Part shown: positions 22,439 to 32,181 of the stretch, piece by piece
How positions within the stretch are numbered: position 1 is the first letter of the stretch
Layout: the number at the start of each line of letters is the position of its first letter
Assembly: GCA_028456385.1 (NCBI GenBank)
Contig: JALNQF010000016.1
Span: 124,001-188,000, forward strand
Length of the DNA: 64,000 nucleotides
Direction of reading: 5' to 3'
Origin: Ophiosphaerella korrae
Taxonomy: Eukaryota > Ascomycota > Dothideomycetes > Pleosporales > Phaeosphaeriaceae
Translations under genes and position numbers: made by a program
The notes under the pieces: generated by a model
What the model was told of the DNA's origin: nothing
The model's input: the letters and a program-made list of their open reading frames with translations, nothing else
Database searches by the model: none

Positions 22439-25306
22439 CTACAACTCGCATTGGCTGAGTGGGTGAATGACCTTTCTCTCAAACTGTATTTGTCTATCAA
22501 CATGTATTCCAGGTTCATCATGATTGACGTCGCGAGACTGCAAAGATCCTCCTGACTTATCCAGATCCATGGAAAGACAAAACTCCACCACGTCTCGATA
22601 TTTCTTCCCCATTTTAGGCCCCAGCAATGGTACTCTGCGCTCCAACAAATAGCTCGAACTTTCCTTGACGCCAGCCGTTCGAGGAAGTGCTTCGCCGGTT
22701 TCCTTTTGAGGCGTCAAAGTCACCAAGGGTTTCCATAGCCCCAACTCCAAAAGCACAAGACCAAAGCTGTAGTAGTCATATTCGATACAGAATCGTGTGT
22801 TGTGCTCTACATAGCGCGGATGTTGGTATAAGCGACTCTCTTCCGATCGCTTCCAGCCTAGCTCAGTATACTCCGTCGCTTTGTCTGGTCGACTGTGGTT
22901 GAAGCCAATGATGCGATGATTCTGTGCGAGATTGAAATTTCGCTTCATTGAACATGGAATAGAGAATATTATATTTGACGACGAGAGGGCTTTATGCAAC
23001 CATCCTGCCTTGTGGATGCTGGAAAATGATATGGCCAAGCTATGTGCAAAGCTAAACAGATCGTCTAGCAATGGCCGTTGTCGCACGTCCTGAGTGGACT
23101 GGATGAGGTCTCTGAGGGAGAATGTTGTATACGGCTCTAGACCCATGGTAGCAGTTGGGATCGGAAGCTCATAGACAAGGCCAAAAGCGTGTCTTTCCGG
23201 GACATGGAAACATCCCAGGCAAAGAAGGATGTGGAGACGTGCCGTGTTGGCCGGCGAAGAAAGCAGATCTACTAGTGCATTAACGCGGTTGAACAGCTGC
23301 GTTCCTACCTTACCAGTCCAGTGCACGTCGTATTGAACCCATTCTATTAGTACATGAGTTTCCCGCTGCTGGCCGGATCCGGAATAATAAGTTGCTTCGT
23401 GCGCGGCTTGGAAAGGTCTCCAATCTCGCAAAGCCTCACGAGTGACTTTTGCGTCCCTGTTTGGTGGCATAATTTCCGCCCCCATCAAAGCCTGCATTTG
23501 TCTCGATGCATTGAGCAAGCCCCTATCTACAAAGGATAGACCTAGTGGGGCTAACTCGAGACCTTCCGATGGTGAGAGTAATTCATATTCAAGCTGCCGA
23601 TTTACCTGTTCCTGTTGTTTCCTGGTTAATTGACCACACAGCACGTCATTAATGGAGCGCAAAGCGAAGTGAACCGGTGTGGTTGGCGTGATCGATTCTT
23701 TATATCGAGAAACTGTTTCACTCATGGCCTCAAGGTTTTTGAGCGCGGTGTTATAAACCAGAGTGTTATGGAATACTTCATCCTCTCTCCTGTCCGTAGT
23801 ATCTGGAAAAGGAACATCAAAGTCGAAAACAGCACCCCACGTTCTGAGCCTATGAAGCTCAAGGCGGATATCGTAAGCGCTATGCGAATGGGCGAGACGC
23901 TCTAGATCTCCATATGCAAGACTGTAAGTAGATTGGGTTGTGATAGAACGCAGGCTAATGGTGATTTGATCTGCTCGAGGCCGCTCTTGCGGTGCTATTC
24001 TTAGGATGCTGAGAATTAAATGAGCGACTCGGTTGGCCAGAGAACTCTCTTTAGATAGCTTTGTAACCCAGAAAATTACTGCTGGATTCAGTTCCAAGCC
24101 AACAAAAAAAGTTCGAGTAATAAAATTGGGCAGCTCGTGCTTGCGATCCTCGCGGAACTGATGAATGCCGAGGTATCCATAATGTACAAAAATTGCAACC
24201 TCTAGTAATATGCATCCAAAAGACCATATATCGCTTGCTCTTGTGATAATACCTTTCTTGAAGTGGTGCATGAGGTCTTCGCATTCAGGTGCTAAATAGT
24301 GTCCACGTCCAATCTTGAAATCCGTCCTAGAGTTGTCGCGAACTTCTAGCTTTGACAATCCAAAATCAGAGAGAATAAACTGATCCCCTGATACAAGTAT
24401 GTTCTTTGGCTTGAGGTCATGATGATAACCTATCATCTCCATGTCAAAGGTCGTCGATCTGTAGTTGTGAAGAGTATCGAGTGCCGAGCTCAAACCCGCA
24501 AGGGCAGCATAGATTTTCTCATCACGACGCAGCTCTACTGGACGATCTACTTGTTTCAAAAAGGTGTGTAGGTCTCCACTGGTCGCCATCGGGAAGATAA
24601 GGTTATGTTTCCCACAGTGTGTGTACGATGCAAGAAGTTCAAGGATATTGGGGTGCTTCAAATGGTGTAGAATGGAAAGCACTTCATGCTCATTCGCGCC
24701 TGTGGCTTGCCAGGATACGGCTGGTTCATCGGCAAACTCCTGCTGTACTTGCAATTCTTTCTTCGCTAGTCGCACGCCTGTAACATTACTTCCCGGGTTG
24801 GTGACGTACTTTTGATGGCTCCAAGGAAGGGTAATCTCGTGGACTTGTCCAAAGCCGCCTTGGCCAAGAGGTCGCAAAGAGGTAAAGGGAAGGACAGTAT
24901 CATCGCTGAAGTACCGATGAATAAGCTGCTGAGTAAATACCGGTGCAGTAAGTTGCCATTGCTCCTCGAAGAATTCTTCGGCATGCTGGGGTATCACACG
25001 TCTCAACGTATCCAGAGAGAAAGGTAGCTTGGAGTCTACGGGTTGGTTCTGAAGACCATCATGCTCAATGAAATGAACGATCTGGCCTTCTAGCTTGATT
25101 AGGATCAGAATTGTAAATGTCTTCTTTGCGCCGCTTATAATCGTCTCTTGGAGCCCCGGTATCTTCCAATCCGGGATACTGCAGGCTATAAGCACATCCC
25201 GAATAACCTGCGGTTCAATAACATCCAAACAGCCCTCTGGTATGAAATGGTGCCGCTCGTAATTTAAGACTCGCTTATGTCGAATGATAGAGCGAATTGT
25301 CGCCAT
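22439..25306 (-). CDS. Tandem protein kinase-pseudokinase
   Basis: Single-exon frame, 955 residues, ATG at 25306. Residues 1-140 form an N-terminal domain (with KKTFTILILI and EEQWQLTAPVF) found ahead of kinases in many fungal signalling proteins. Residues about 142-450 are a Ser/Thr kinase with the usual residues: GQGGFG (148-153), HHDLKPKN with catalytic D297, DFG (314-316) and APE-like APEC (339-342). Residues about 580-955 are a second kinase-like fold in which HRD is replaced by HKALSSSN (771-778) and DFG by GFN (801-803), so it should be catalytically dead. Kinase-pseudokinase pairs act as sensors or switches in other systems (for example plant tandem kinases); a similar role here is inference. 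It is divergent from the small gene at 25508 across 201 nt. Confidence 0.85.
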   Translation of the reverse strand: MATIRSIIRHKRVLNYERHHFIPEGCLDVIEPQVIRDVLIACSIPDWKIPGLQETIISGAKKTFTILILIKLEGQIVHFIEHDGLQNQPVDSKLPFSLDTLRRVIPQHAEEFFEEQWQLTAPVFTQQLIHRYFSDDTVLPFTSLRPLGQGGFGQVHEITLPWSHQKYVTNPGSNVTGVRLAKKELQVQQEFADEPAVSWQATGANEHEVLSILHHLKHPNILELLASYTHCGKHNLIFPMATSGDLHTFLKQVDRPVELRRDEKIYAALAGLSSALDTLHNYRSTTFDMEMIGYHHDLKPKNILVSGDQFILSDFGLSKLEVRDNSRTDFKIGRGHYLAPECEDLMHHFKKGIITRASDIWSFGCILLEVAIFVHYGYLGIHQFREDRKHELPNFITRTFFVGLELNPAVIFWVTKLSKESSLANRVAHLILSILRIAPQERPRADQITISLRSITTQSTYSLAYGDLERLAHSHSAYDIRLELHRLRTWGAVFDFDVPFPDTTDRREDEVFHNTLVYNTALKNLEAMSETVSRYKESITPTTPVHFALRSINDVLCGQLTRKQQEQVNRQLEYELLSPSEGLELAPLGLSFVDRGLLNASRQMQALMGAEIMPPNRDAKVTREALRDWRPFQAAHEATYYSGSGQQRETHVLIEWVQYDVHWTGKVGTQLFNRVNALVDLLSSPANTARLHILLCLGCFHVPERHAFGLVYELPIPTATMGLEPYTTFSLRDLIQSTQDVRQRPLLDDLFSFAHSLAISFSSIHKAGWLHKALSSSNIIFSIPCSMKRNFNLAQNHRIIGFNHSRPDKATEYTELGWKRSEESRLYQHPRYVEHNTRFCIEYDYYSFGLVLLELGLWKPLVTLTPQKETGEALPRTAGVKESSSYLLERRVPLLGPKMGKKYRDVVEFCLSMDLDKSGGSLQSRDVNHDEPGIHVDRQIQFERKVIHPLSQCEL

Positions 25307-25507
25307 TTTATGTCGTGGAGTGTAGGCCTGAATTAAAAAGGCAGGCTGTTGCCTTCATACTGCCCCACCGACAAGATTCGGAGACGGGGTGTGTAAGCGC
25401 CGCCCAATGTACGTGTCTCTAGGCACAGCCTCCCGAAGCGGGGCATTCAATTTCAGCCACCTCTCTTATCTGAGGAGCAACTATGTCTGCTCATTACTAG
25501 AACCAAA

Positions 25508-25887
25508 ATGAATCAAATCCTCAAAAATCGTTACATAGACAAGGAAAAGCTTAGTGGCCTGCTTCGCACCCTCTTTCCGCAGGGAGGCTGGACTATCGAG
25601 GTACGCGCAAGTGGATTTCATACGTTGGGCCAGCGTTGCTTAATTTATGATAGGACGATGACGATCATTATATCCTGACTATTCCGCGAAGTCTCACGGC
25701 TGTATGTGAAGTTATCGGGTTACAGGAAGCGTGCTTTGCTGACCAAGGGTACAACAGGCAGAGATCAAGTCGGTCACGGACATGTGATTCTTCAAATAAG
25801 CAACTTTTGTCAATAATCAAAAGGATTCGTCTGTCTCAATGTGGATTTCAATGTCTGGAGGGTGTGAGGTTTAAAGGTAAACTTTGA
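25508..25887 (+). CDS. Small hypothetical protein, two exons
   Basis: Two exons, 25508-25600 and 25654-25887, joined in phase by a 53-nt GT-AG intron (25601-25653); 108 residues. The first exon reads MNQILKNRYIDKEKLSGLL. The second starts DDDDHYILTIPRSLTAV, a pattern I associate with leaders of fungal kinase-type proteins, though I cannot name the family. The C-terminal part is basic and Ser/Arg-rich. The protein may be a truncated relic of a longer gene: the frame ends just after GKL, next to a GTAAAC that could be another intron donor. It shares a 201-nt promoter region with the kinase-pseudokinase gene. Confidence 0.4.
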
Positions 25888-26184
25888 GTCTAGCAACAAA
25901 TCAGAACTGTATGACGTCATGCTTCGACTTTTTGATACTGACATGATCTCATGTGAGACCACCATGTAGTCCTCCCTTCAGTATTGTAATCTGTAATCCC
26001 GTGCACGACTGTAGCCCTCTAGAAACGAAGAACGCTATGCGACACTCCGGTGGAGTATTGCAGCTTGTGCATTACAAGCCTAAAGTAGTGCCCCTCCATC
26101 AGGCTACCTAGGTACGTAACGATTTCAGTGCCGGACCCCTCATAAGCGAGCGTTTGCAATCGACTTTTCACCTTCTTATTCGTT

Positions 26185-27822
26185 ATGTACACCGACACCT
26201 CGAGTAGTTTTCATCGATACTTTGACAACGGTTCACATTTTAGAGCTAGCCATCGGGATGTGAATGTACGGCGTAGGTGCATGCTGGAGGATTCCCCCAG
26301 ACTTTTCAAAAATGAAATTGATGTGTCCGTTCTATGGTCATCAAGAATTTCAGATTGCCACAGAGTCCCCAGCACTATCAAAAGTGTAGACGACCTCTGT
26401 CAGACATGGCAGGTATTTTCGCCGTCCTCGAAACGCCTTGACGAATACGTTCATTGACGATATCCGCCCATTAGGAACAGTCCGAAAACGACTTTATCTA
26501 GTGCGTCCCAAAATCATTTCAACAGAAACTGTGCCCTTTCGTTAACCTTACCGAAGTATCATAACTCAAGCGTTCACATGGGATGGTTTACTTGTCGATC
26601 GAGTTTTTTTGTTTTCATGTATTATGCTGGCATCAAGTATTCTCGGAATTTCTGGATTGTATCCATACAAACAGGTCAAAGCAGAGCGATGATTCCGAGG
26701 TTTGGGAAGGATTTCATCAACAGCAGCAGATCTCGAGAAATGACAGTCAAGGGGTAGAAGGCCAATTCGGTGAGTTTTGCTCCCGGCTCACCTTTGTAAC
26801 AGGTATTATTGGGCTGAACACGAGGAGAGGTTTGCTACAATATCCGATATATCACCGAAAATGGGCGCTCAAAGAAACCCCCCTGGTTACTCCGACAAAC
26901 CGCTGTCTATCATCGAAAGTCCTTGACTACCGGCAGCGAAACATGGATTTTCATACAACCTTCCAGGTCATACAGAAATTTATAGAGTCAGAATCGAATT
27001 ATTTGCCAGGAAATGATAAGAGTGGAGTCTATACGCACATGATGATTCTGCGACGATCTATAGAAGGCCGGCAAAGCTACATATTACACTTGGGCTCAGC
27101 GCTTGAACAGCTTGACGAGAAAGCCAACTTCGCGAGAATTGGAAAGAAAGTATATCCAGACGATTATGATGTGTCTCTCAAGGATAGTCAAGGCCTACAC
27201 AAAATCCAAAGAAAGTTATTCCGTGCCCAGCTGGTCGTCAAGGCAAACACAGCAATTGTGACCCGTTTTAAAAGTTAGTGCGAGACTTCACATATTATGG
27301 GTGCTACATACTCCTCCGAGTTTTGCGCAGAACTAGACGACATGACGGCTACGTTATTGTATCATAAGCAGAACTTAAAAGGTCTGATCGCGTACTCGCA
27401 TGGAACGGCCGAGCTGTTACAGCGAATGACCTCGTATCGCGCAATGACGGATCTACATAGTTCCACTGTTGCCCTGGATACTTCTTTATACTTCCTTAGG
27501 GGTGTTGCCACAACTACACAAGTGCAAAGCGGAAGAAAAGACTTGCTCAGAATCAAGACTTTGACACATATTGCAACTTTGTACCTCCCACCAACTTTGA
27601 TCGCTGTAAGTGATCGACTAGATTGTTTGCACTGTTAATATTCAGGAGCTCATACATATATTATGGACGATATTCAGCTCAAACCTCGTTTCGTCCAAAG
27701 ATGGAACCAGCCATTTTGTTGTTTCGCCACAATTTTGGATATTCGTTCTCATCGCCGCTTTGACCGCTGTTGTCACTGTCGTAGGCCTGTTCGCATTGGA
27801 AAAGAGATGGAGACGGGATTAA
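26185..27822 (+). CDS. CorA-like membrane protein, 5' part uncertain (possible frameshift)
   Basis: The 3' model is firm: exons 26571-27273, 27331-27605 and 27646-27822 join in phase through 57- and 40-nt GT-AG introns. The end reads TLYLPPTLIA, an FSSN segment where classical CorA has GMN, then FWIFVLIAALTAVVTVVGLF, i.e. the two C-terminal CorA transmembrane helices, ending KRWRRD. Upstream, 26462-26530 (with RLYLVRP) joins 26571 in phase across a 40-nt intron (26531-26570). The first block, 26185-26412 from an ATG, is in another frame; either a single-base frameshift near 26455 or a long intron (26413-26570) is needed. CorA proteins carry Mg2+, but these fungal CorA-like proteins with long N-terminal domains are of unproven function. 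It is convergent with the kinase-TPR gene, 56 nt away. Confidence 0.65.
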
Positions 27823-27878
27823 CATCCTCGAGAAGCTGATGTAGAATTCATGATTGCATAAAGTGTAGAACTGTTTTC

Positions 27879-30800
27879 TCAACATTCTTCGTCCGAATCT
27901 GTCTCCCATTCGTCCGACTCTGTCGCTGTTTGCCCGCTATGCTCGTTGCTCAACTGATCAAGTCCCCCCAGGATTCTCTTCGTTCGAGCAGCGTCCATCT
28001 TATGGCCGAGCATAGTGTACGACCATACTAAATTTTCGCGAGATTTTAGGGAATCCTCATGTTTGGCACCTTGCAGTTTGACTACAGCTGCATGGTTTTC
28101 CTCTGAAAGCCTCAGAGCCTCCTTCCTCTTCTCCATATCATTTGTCATGAACCCTACCATACCCATACTGAAAATTTGATTCCCCTGTAAGCGCAGGGTC
28201 TTTGCTGATCCATGGCCTCCAAGCTTGATCTGGAGCGGTATAATGGTTTTGTAGAGATTCTCCCCGGCCTTGAAATCGAAAAGTCTGAAGTGTGCCTGGG
28301 CGACATCAACCAGAGCATCCACTGTCTGCACAGAATTCACACCAAACCTTTGCTCGGCCAACTTTGCGGCTTTCAACCGTAGACCTAGTCTGTGATGCCA
28401 ACCCTCGCCTTTGGAACGTGCCCCAGCAAGATCGTCTTGGTTATCCCAGTACTCAGGATGGTTCTCACCATAAATCTGGAGGGATAATTCCACTGTCATG
28501 ATAAAGTATTTCGCAGCTTCCTCCCACTTTTCCTGTTCACGCAAGGAATTCGCTAAATGCCATAGCGTGAAATAATACGCTCTCCGCTTTTTTTGATGAA
28601 GCCCAGTAGCTTCGTACGCCACAACAGTTTCCGTCAGGACTCTCACAGCCTCGCAATAGCGACCTTGTTCAGACAATACACAGCCATACTGCTCCTGACG
28701 AGCTAAAGTTTCAGGATGATTGAACCCGTTCTGTCTTTTGCTGACCTCCAATCTCTCTAGTGCCATAGAGTCAAGACCATCTAATTTGCCCATGGAACAC
28801 CGAATGCTGACAATACTATTCAATGCCACTTCATGTAAATTAGTCGAGACCTTTTCGCTCAATTTAGCACACTCGAGTGCAAGTGGCAAGGCTTCTTCTT
28901 CGCGATCCATATACTCTAAGGTATCGACAAGATCGGAGATCGATAACAGATATTCAGGAGCAACTTGACCGAAGTTGTCGCTATAGGTTCCCCAGAAATT
29001 CTTGACTTCCTCTAAAAGTCTTACTGAATCGTCATATTCCTGTAGATACCAGTGTATTTCTCCGAGGCGATGATTCAACGAAATTATTTCCATTCTTGTG
29101 GCTCCTGGGTTCCCAGTCATCAACTCTACGGCCAGCAAGAGTTTTTCTTTGGCCTTGGAGAAGTCCCTTCTGTCAGCTAAAACGTGAGATATAGACTGGA
29201 GTAGTCTGATTGTATGACCGCTTGTCTGATCAGATTCAAGTTCGATCATTTTTTCGAGAATCTCAATGGCCATGTCGTGATTTCCTAGCTCTGCATATAT
29301 CAAAGCCAGACTCTCCTTTGTCAAACACATGTTTAGATCATGTTCCTCACCGACAAAAATACTCTGTTCTGCTAGTGATAGTTGTGTTACATCCAGAGCT
29401 TCCGAGTTGCGGTCGAGCTTCATGTAAGCCTTACCTAGATTCAAGAGCAGTTCAGCGCGGCGTTTCCTCGGATTCTCGGTTTCACTCTGGAGCCCTTCAC
29501 ATTCGAGCTCTCGAATCTGCTTATCGAAGTGTTCGATTGTGCTTTCGCACATAGTAGCCCATTTAGACCACTCCCAACGACGCTCATAAATGTCTGAAAG
29601 TGTTGCACACAACTGGAAAGAGATCGTATGGGTGGGACCCAAAAAGCCTACAACAGATTTGAGTTCACTCTCGAGTAACTCTATGGAGGCATCCAGATCT
29701 CCGATATGTCGCAGGTTACCTGAAGACTCTACGTGTTGGAGGTGTCCGCTCATTACCAACTGGAGAATCTTTGGGTTGTGAACAGCGATGCCATCTCCAG
29801 TATCTCTGATCGCCTGTAAGATCGACTCTAATTCTGAATTATCCCGACTGCTGTATGCCATGAGCTTGGAGCACTCCATGTCGTCTCTTATTGTACCAAA
29901 CCCCATTGTTACGCACGCAGCGTATTGTAATGCTGCGTTGCGTGAGCAGTCAGGGCAAGCGTTTTTATCATATATCAGTAGATACAACAGCTCGTTGACG
30001 CGCCTTCGAACTCGATAGTCAAGGTCGGCTATCAAAGACATGAGAGGGGCAATCTATCTTTTTAAGTTTCGGTTAAATAGTCCGCGGGTCGACTGCGTAC
30101 CCTGAATGTTCCACATAGAGATGGGGCTCGATCATGCACTTCAGAATCTGCTTCTCCCTGGTTGCTTTCAGATCTACATAATTGTAATGAGTCCACAGTT
30201 GCGTATAAGATTTTGAGAATACTCACACTGTTACTCCGAGTGTCGCCAAGAGCTCGGAAACACTATTTGCACGCCTCTCTGAGCTTGGATCCAAGGCTAG
30301 GTCAAGGAATTGCATCAATTGGAGTCCTTCATTTTTTGCAATATTATGGCCGATGAATTCCAAGAGAGTGGCTATTTCCCGTATTCGAGGGCCGTGGAGT
30401 CTCACTTGTTCATGGGTGTTATACCATGCTGCCCTTCTTTGGTCAGCAGTTGCGGTTTGAGTTTTCAGGCAGTCTTGCTCTGCCATATGGGTATCCAAAT
30501 GGTCGCTTTGGAATTTGACGCGTTTCAGCAACCAGAGTGCAATAAGGCCAAGTGCATAGATATCTGCTTTCTGCGCTTGCTGCAGGGTCATGTCAGGATG
30601 CAAATTTGTTACTTCAGGCGCATGCCACCCCGTTGAGATGGGCAATTTGATAGCTGTCTCGGTTTCTTGGAGCGAGAATCCAAAATCTGCTACCTTGGCC
30701 AAAGGGCGACCTGCTTCATCCTTGAATACGAGGATATTCTTTGGCTTCAGGTCACCGTGGATAAGACCTTTCTCTATGATTAGAAATCAATAATCTTAAC

Positions 30801-31413
30801 TGTTCCCAAAATTCTTACGTTTTGAATGAAGGTATGCCATTGTCTGCAAAATATCCCTCAGTAAGTGCATAGCAGCCTCAAATGTGAGTGAGCTGTGACC
30901 TTCAACAAATGCTTCTAGATCGCCAAAGGGAGCTTTTTGGAACATCAGAACAGGAATAATTTTGGGTACAAAATAAGAGAAGTCTGTTTCGAAGCAGATG
31001 GCTTCCACATCGATTATGCCAGGATGTTTGCGAATGGCCGGATGGGTAAGGATAGATACTTCCGATATCAAAACCTTGAAGACTCTGGCTTCTTCAGAGA
31101 GGTCATCTCTCAATATGCCAGGGTCGTCACCATTTGCGCCGACCCTCTTGAATGCGATCCCTTCGTCTCCCTCTATGATAGTTTGACTGATCACTGCTGT
31201 GCCGCCGACACCTAATGTGGGGGAACTACCGTCCCAGGTGACTTGATAAATGTCGATTTCCATATCTGCAATAAGGGCCAGGAATGATATTAGATTGTAG
31301 GGAGAGCATACTGACTGGCTTTCAGCCTGGTCAGCTGACTTGACCCGCCAGTCAAGAAAGCTGCTATTAGTACGGTATGCGGAAGAGTAGTAAGTTGTGA
31401 ATTCTCGGACCAT
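27879..31413 (-). CDS. Protein kinase fused to Sel1-like/TPR repeats
   Basis: Four minus-strand exons: 31413-30819, 30773-30227, 30173-30101 and 30053-27879, with introns of 45, 53 and 47 nt, all GT-AG. The total of 3390 nt gives 1129 residues. Residues about 55-380 are a protein kinase: glycine loop GVGGTA (68-73), K89, HGDLKPKN (204-211, HRD changed to HGD), DFG (228-230) and HAPEV (249-253). Exon 4 adds about 720 residues: first a Sel1-like unit (ALQYAACVTMGFGTIRDD), then many TPR helices (for example LLNLGKAYMKLDRNSEAL), with an acidic tail. The third intron retains phase and removes the only stop codons between kinase and repeats, so a fusion is favoured over two genes; an alternative is a kinase ending near 30063 and a TPR gene from ATG 30041. 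Confidence 0.75.
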
Positions 31414-31853
31414 GGCTTCTGATGTGATTTTCACGTTCAACAAGATTGTGAGCGTCTGAGTTTATGTTGATGACATTAAGGATCGTGGATGGACTCGTTG
31501 CCTTGCTAGGCGCCGAGAGTCGGGACTTGAGGTGAGGCTTCCCACTAGAGTGGCGGTGGCTGTGCGGTGCCCTGCGTTATTTGCTAGCAATCATGGATTC
31601 AACAAACAACCACTCACGACAGCACATGGGTAGGCATCTAGGCTACCATAAATTTTTGGACAGCAGCGGGCTATCCTAACAGCTTACAGAATTATGCCAC
31701 AAAATTATTATTAAATATCAATGAGCATATTTTGATATAGTTATTCGACTGTGACCGTCACAGTTATAGTTCAAACAAGTAAATAAATGGAAAATAAGAG
31801 CATATTTTGCCCCCCCTGACACGAACCCAGCGAAATCAAAACGCAAAAACAAA
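31414..31853. other. Intergenic, no gene supported
   Basis: This holds the upstream region of the kinase-TPR gene and an AT-rich part (about 31680-31780). The T-rich sequence next to 31854 on the minus strand is the likely polymerase III terminator of the 5S gene. Nothing else is recognised. Confidence 0.5.
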
Positions 31854-31972
31854 ACATACAACAGCCGGAGTTCCCATCTGGTCACCCACAATAGTACTAT
31901 TCGGCCGGTACACTGCTTCAATTCGCTGAGCGGACGGGAAACGTTGTGGGTCAGTGTCCAATGGTCGTATGT
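31854..31972 (-). rRNA. 5S ribosomal RNA gene (dispersed copy)
   Basis: The minus strand over 119 nt reads as an ascomycete 5S rRNA. It starts ACATACGACCAT, has TTTCCCGTCCGCTCAGCGAA (loop A/helix region typical of fungal 5S), then GAAGCAGTGTACCGGCC covering the internal control region, ATAGTAC..GGGTGACC, and ends GCTGTTGTATGT, which pairs with the 5' end. Length, terminal-stem pairing and internal blocks all fit. A TTTTGTTTTT run follows the 3' end as a polymerase III terminator, and a TATAATT lies upstream as in fungal 5S promoters. Some positions differ from the consensus I remember, so it could be a variant or recent pseudogene. Fungal 5S genes are often scattered rather than inside the rDNA repeat. 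Confidence 0.82.
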
Positions 31973-32181
31973 GAGAGACATAATAAAGATACCAATTATA
32001 ACTCAACATACTTGGGACGGAGCATAGCATTATCTAGTGGGAAACAGCGAGCTCGTTTTTGATGAGGAACAGCGTTAGCGCGCGGACCCCCGCACCCCAT
32101 CCGATCTCATTGTTTACATCCACGTACTTTCTTGCGCGCGCTATAACTCCACCATTCCACGTCCAAATTAATTAATTCAAG

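Noticed and set aside
31261..31325. Possible extra intron in the kinase-TPR gene (GTATGC to GCAG)
   Set aside because: Removing it puts a stop in the upstream frame; the uninterrupted frame from ATG 31413 is consistent.
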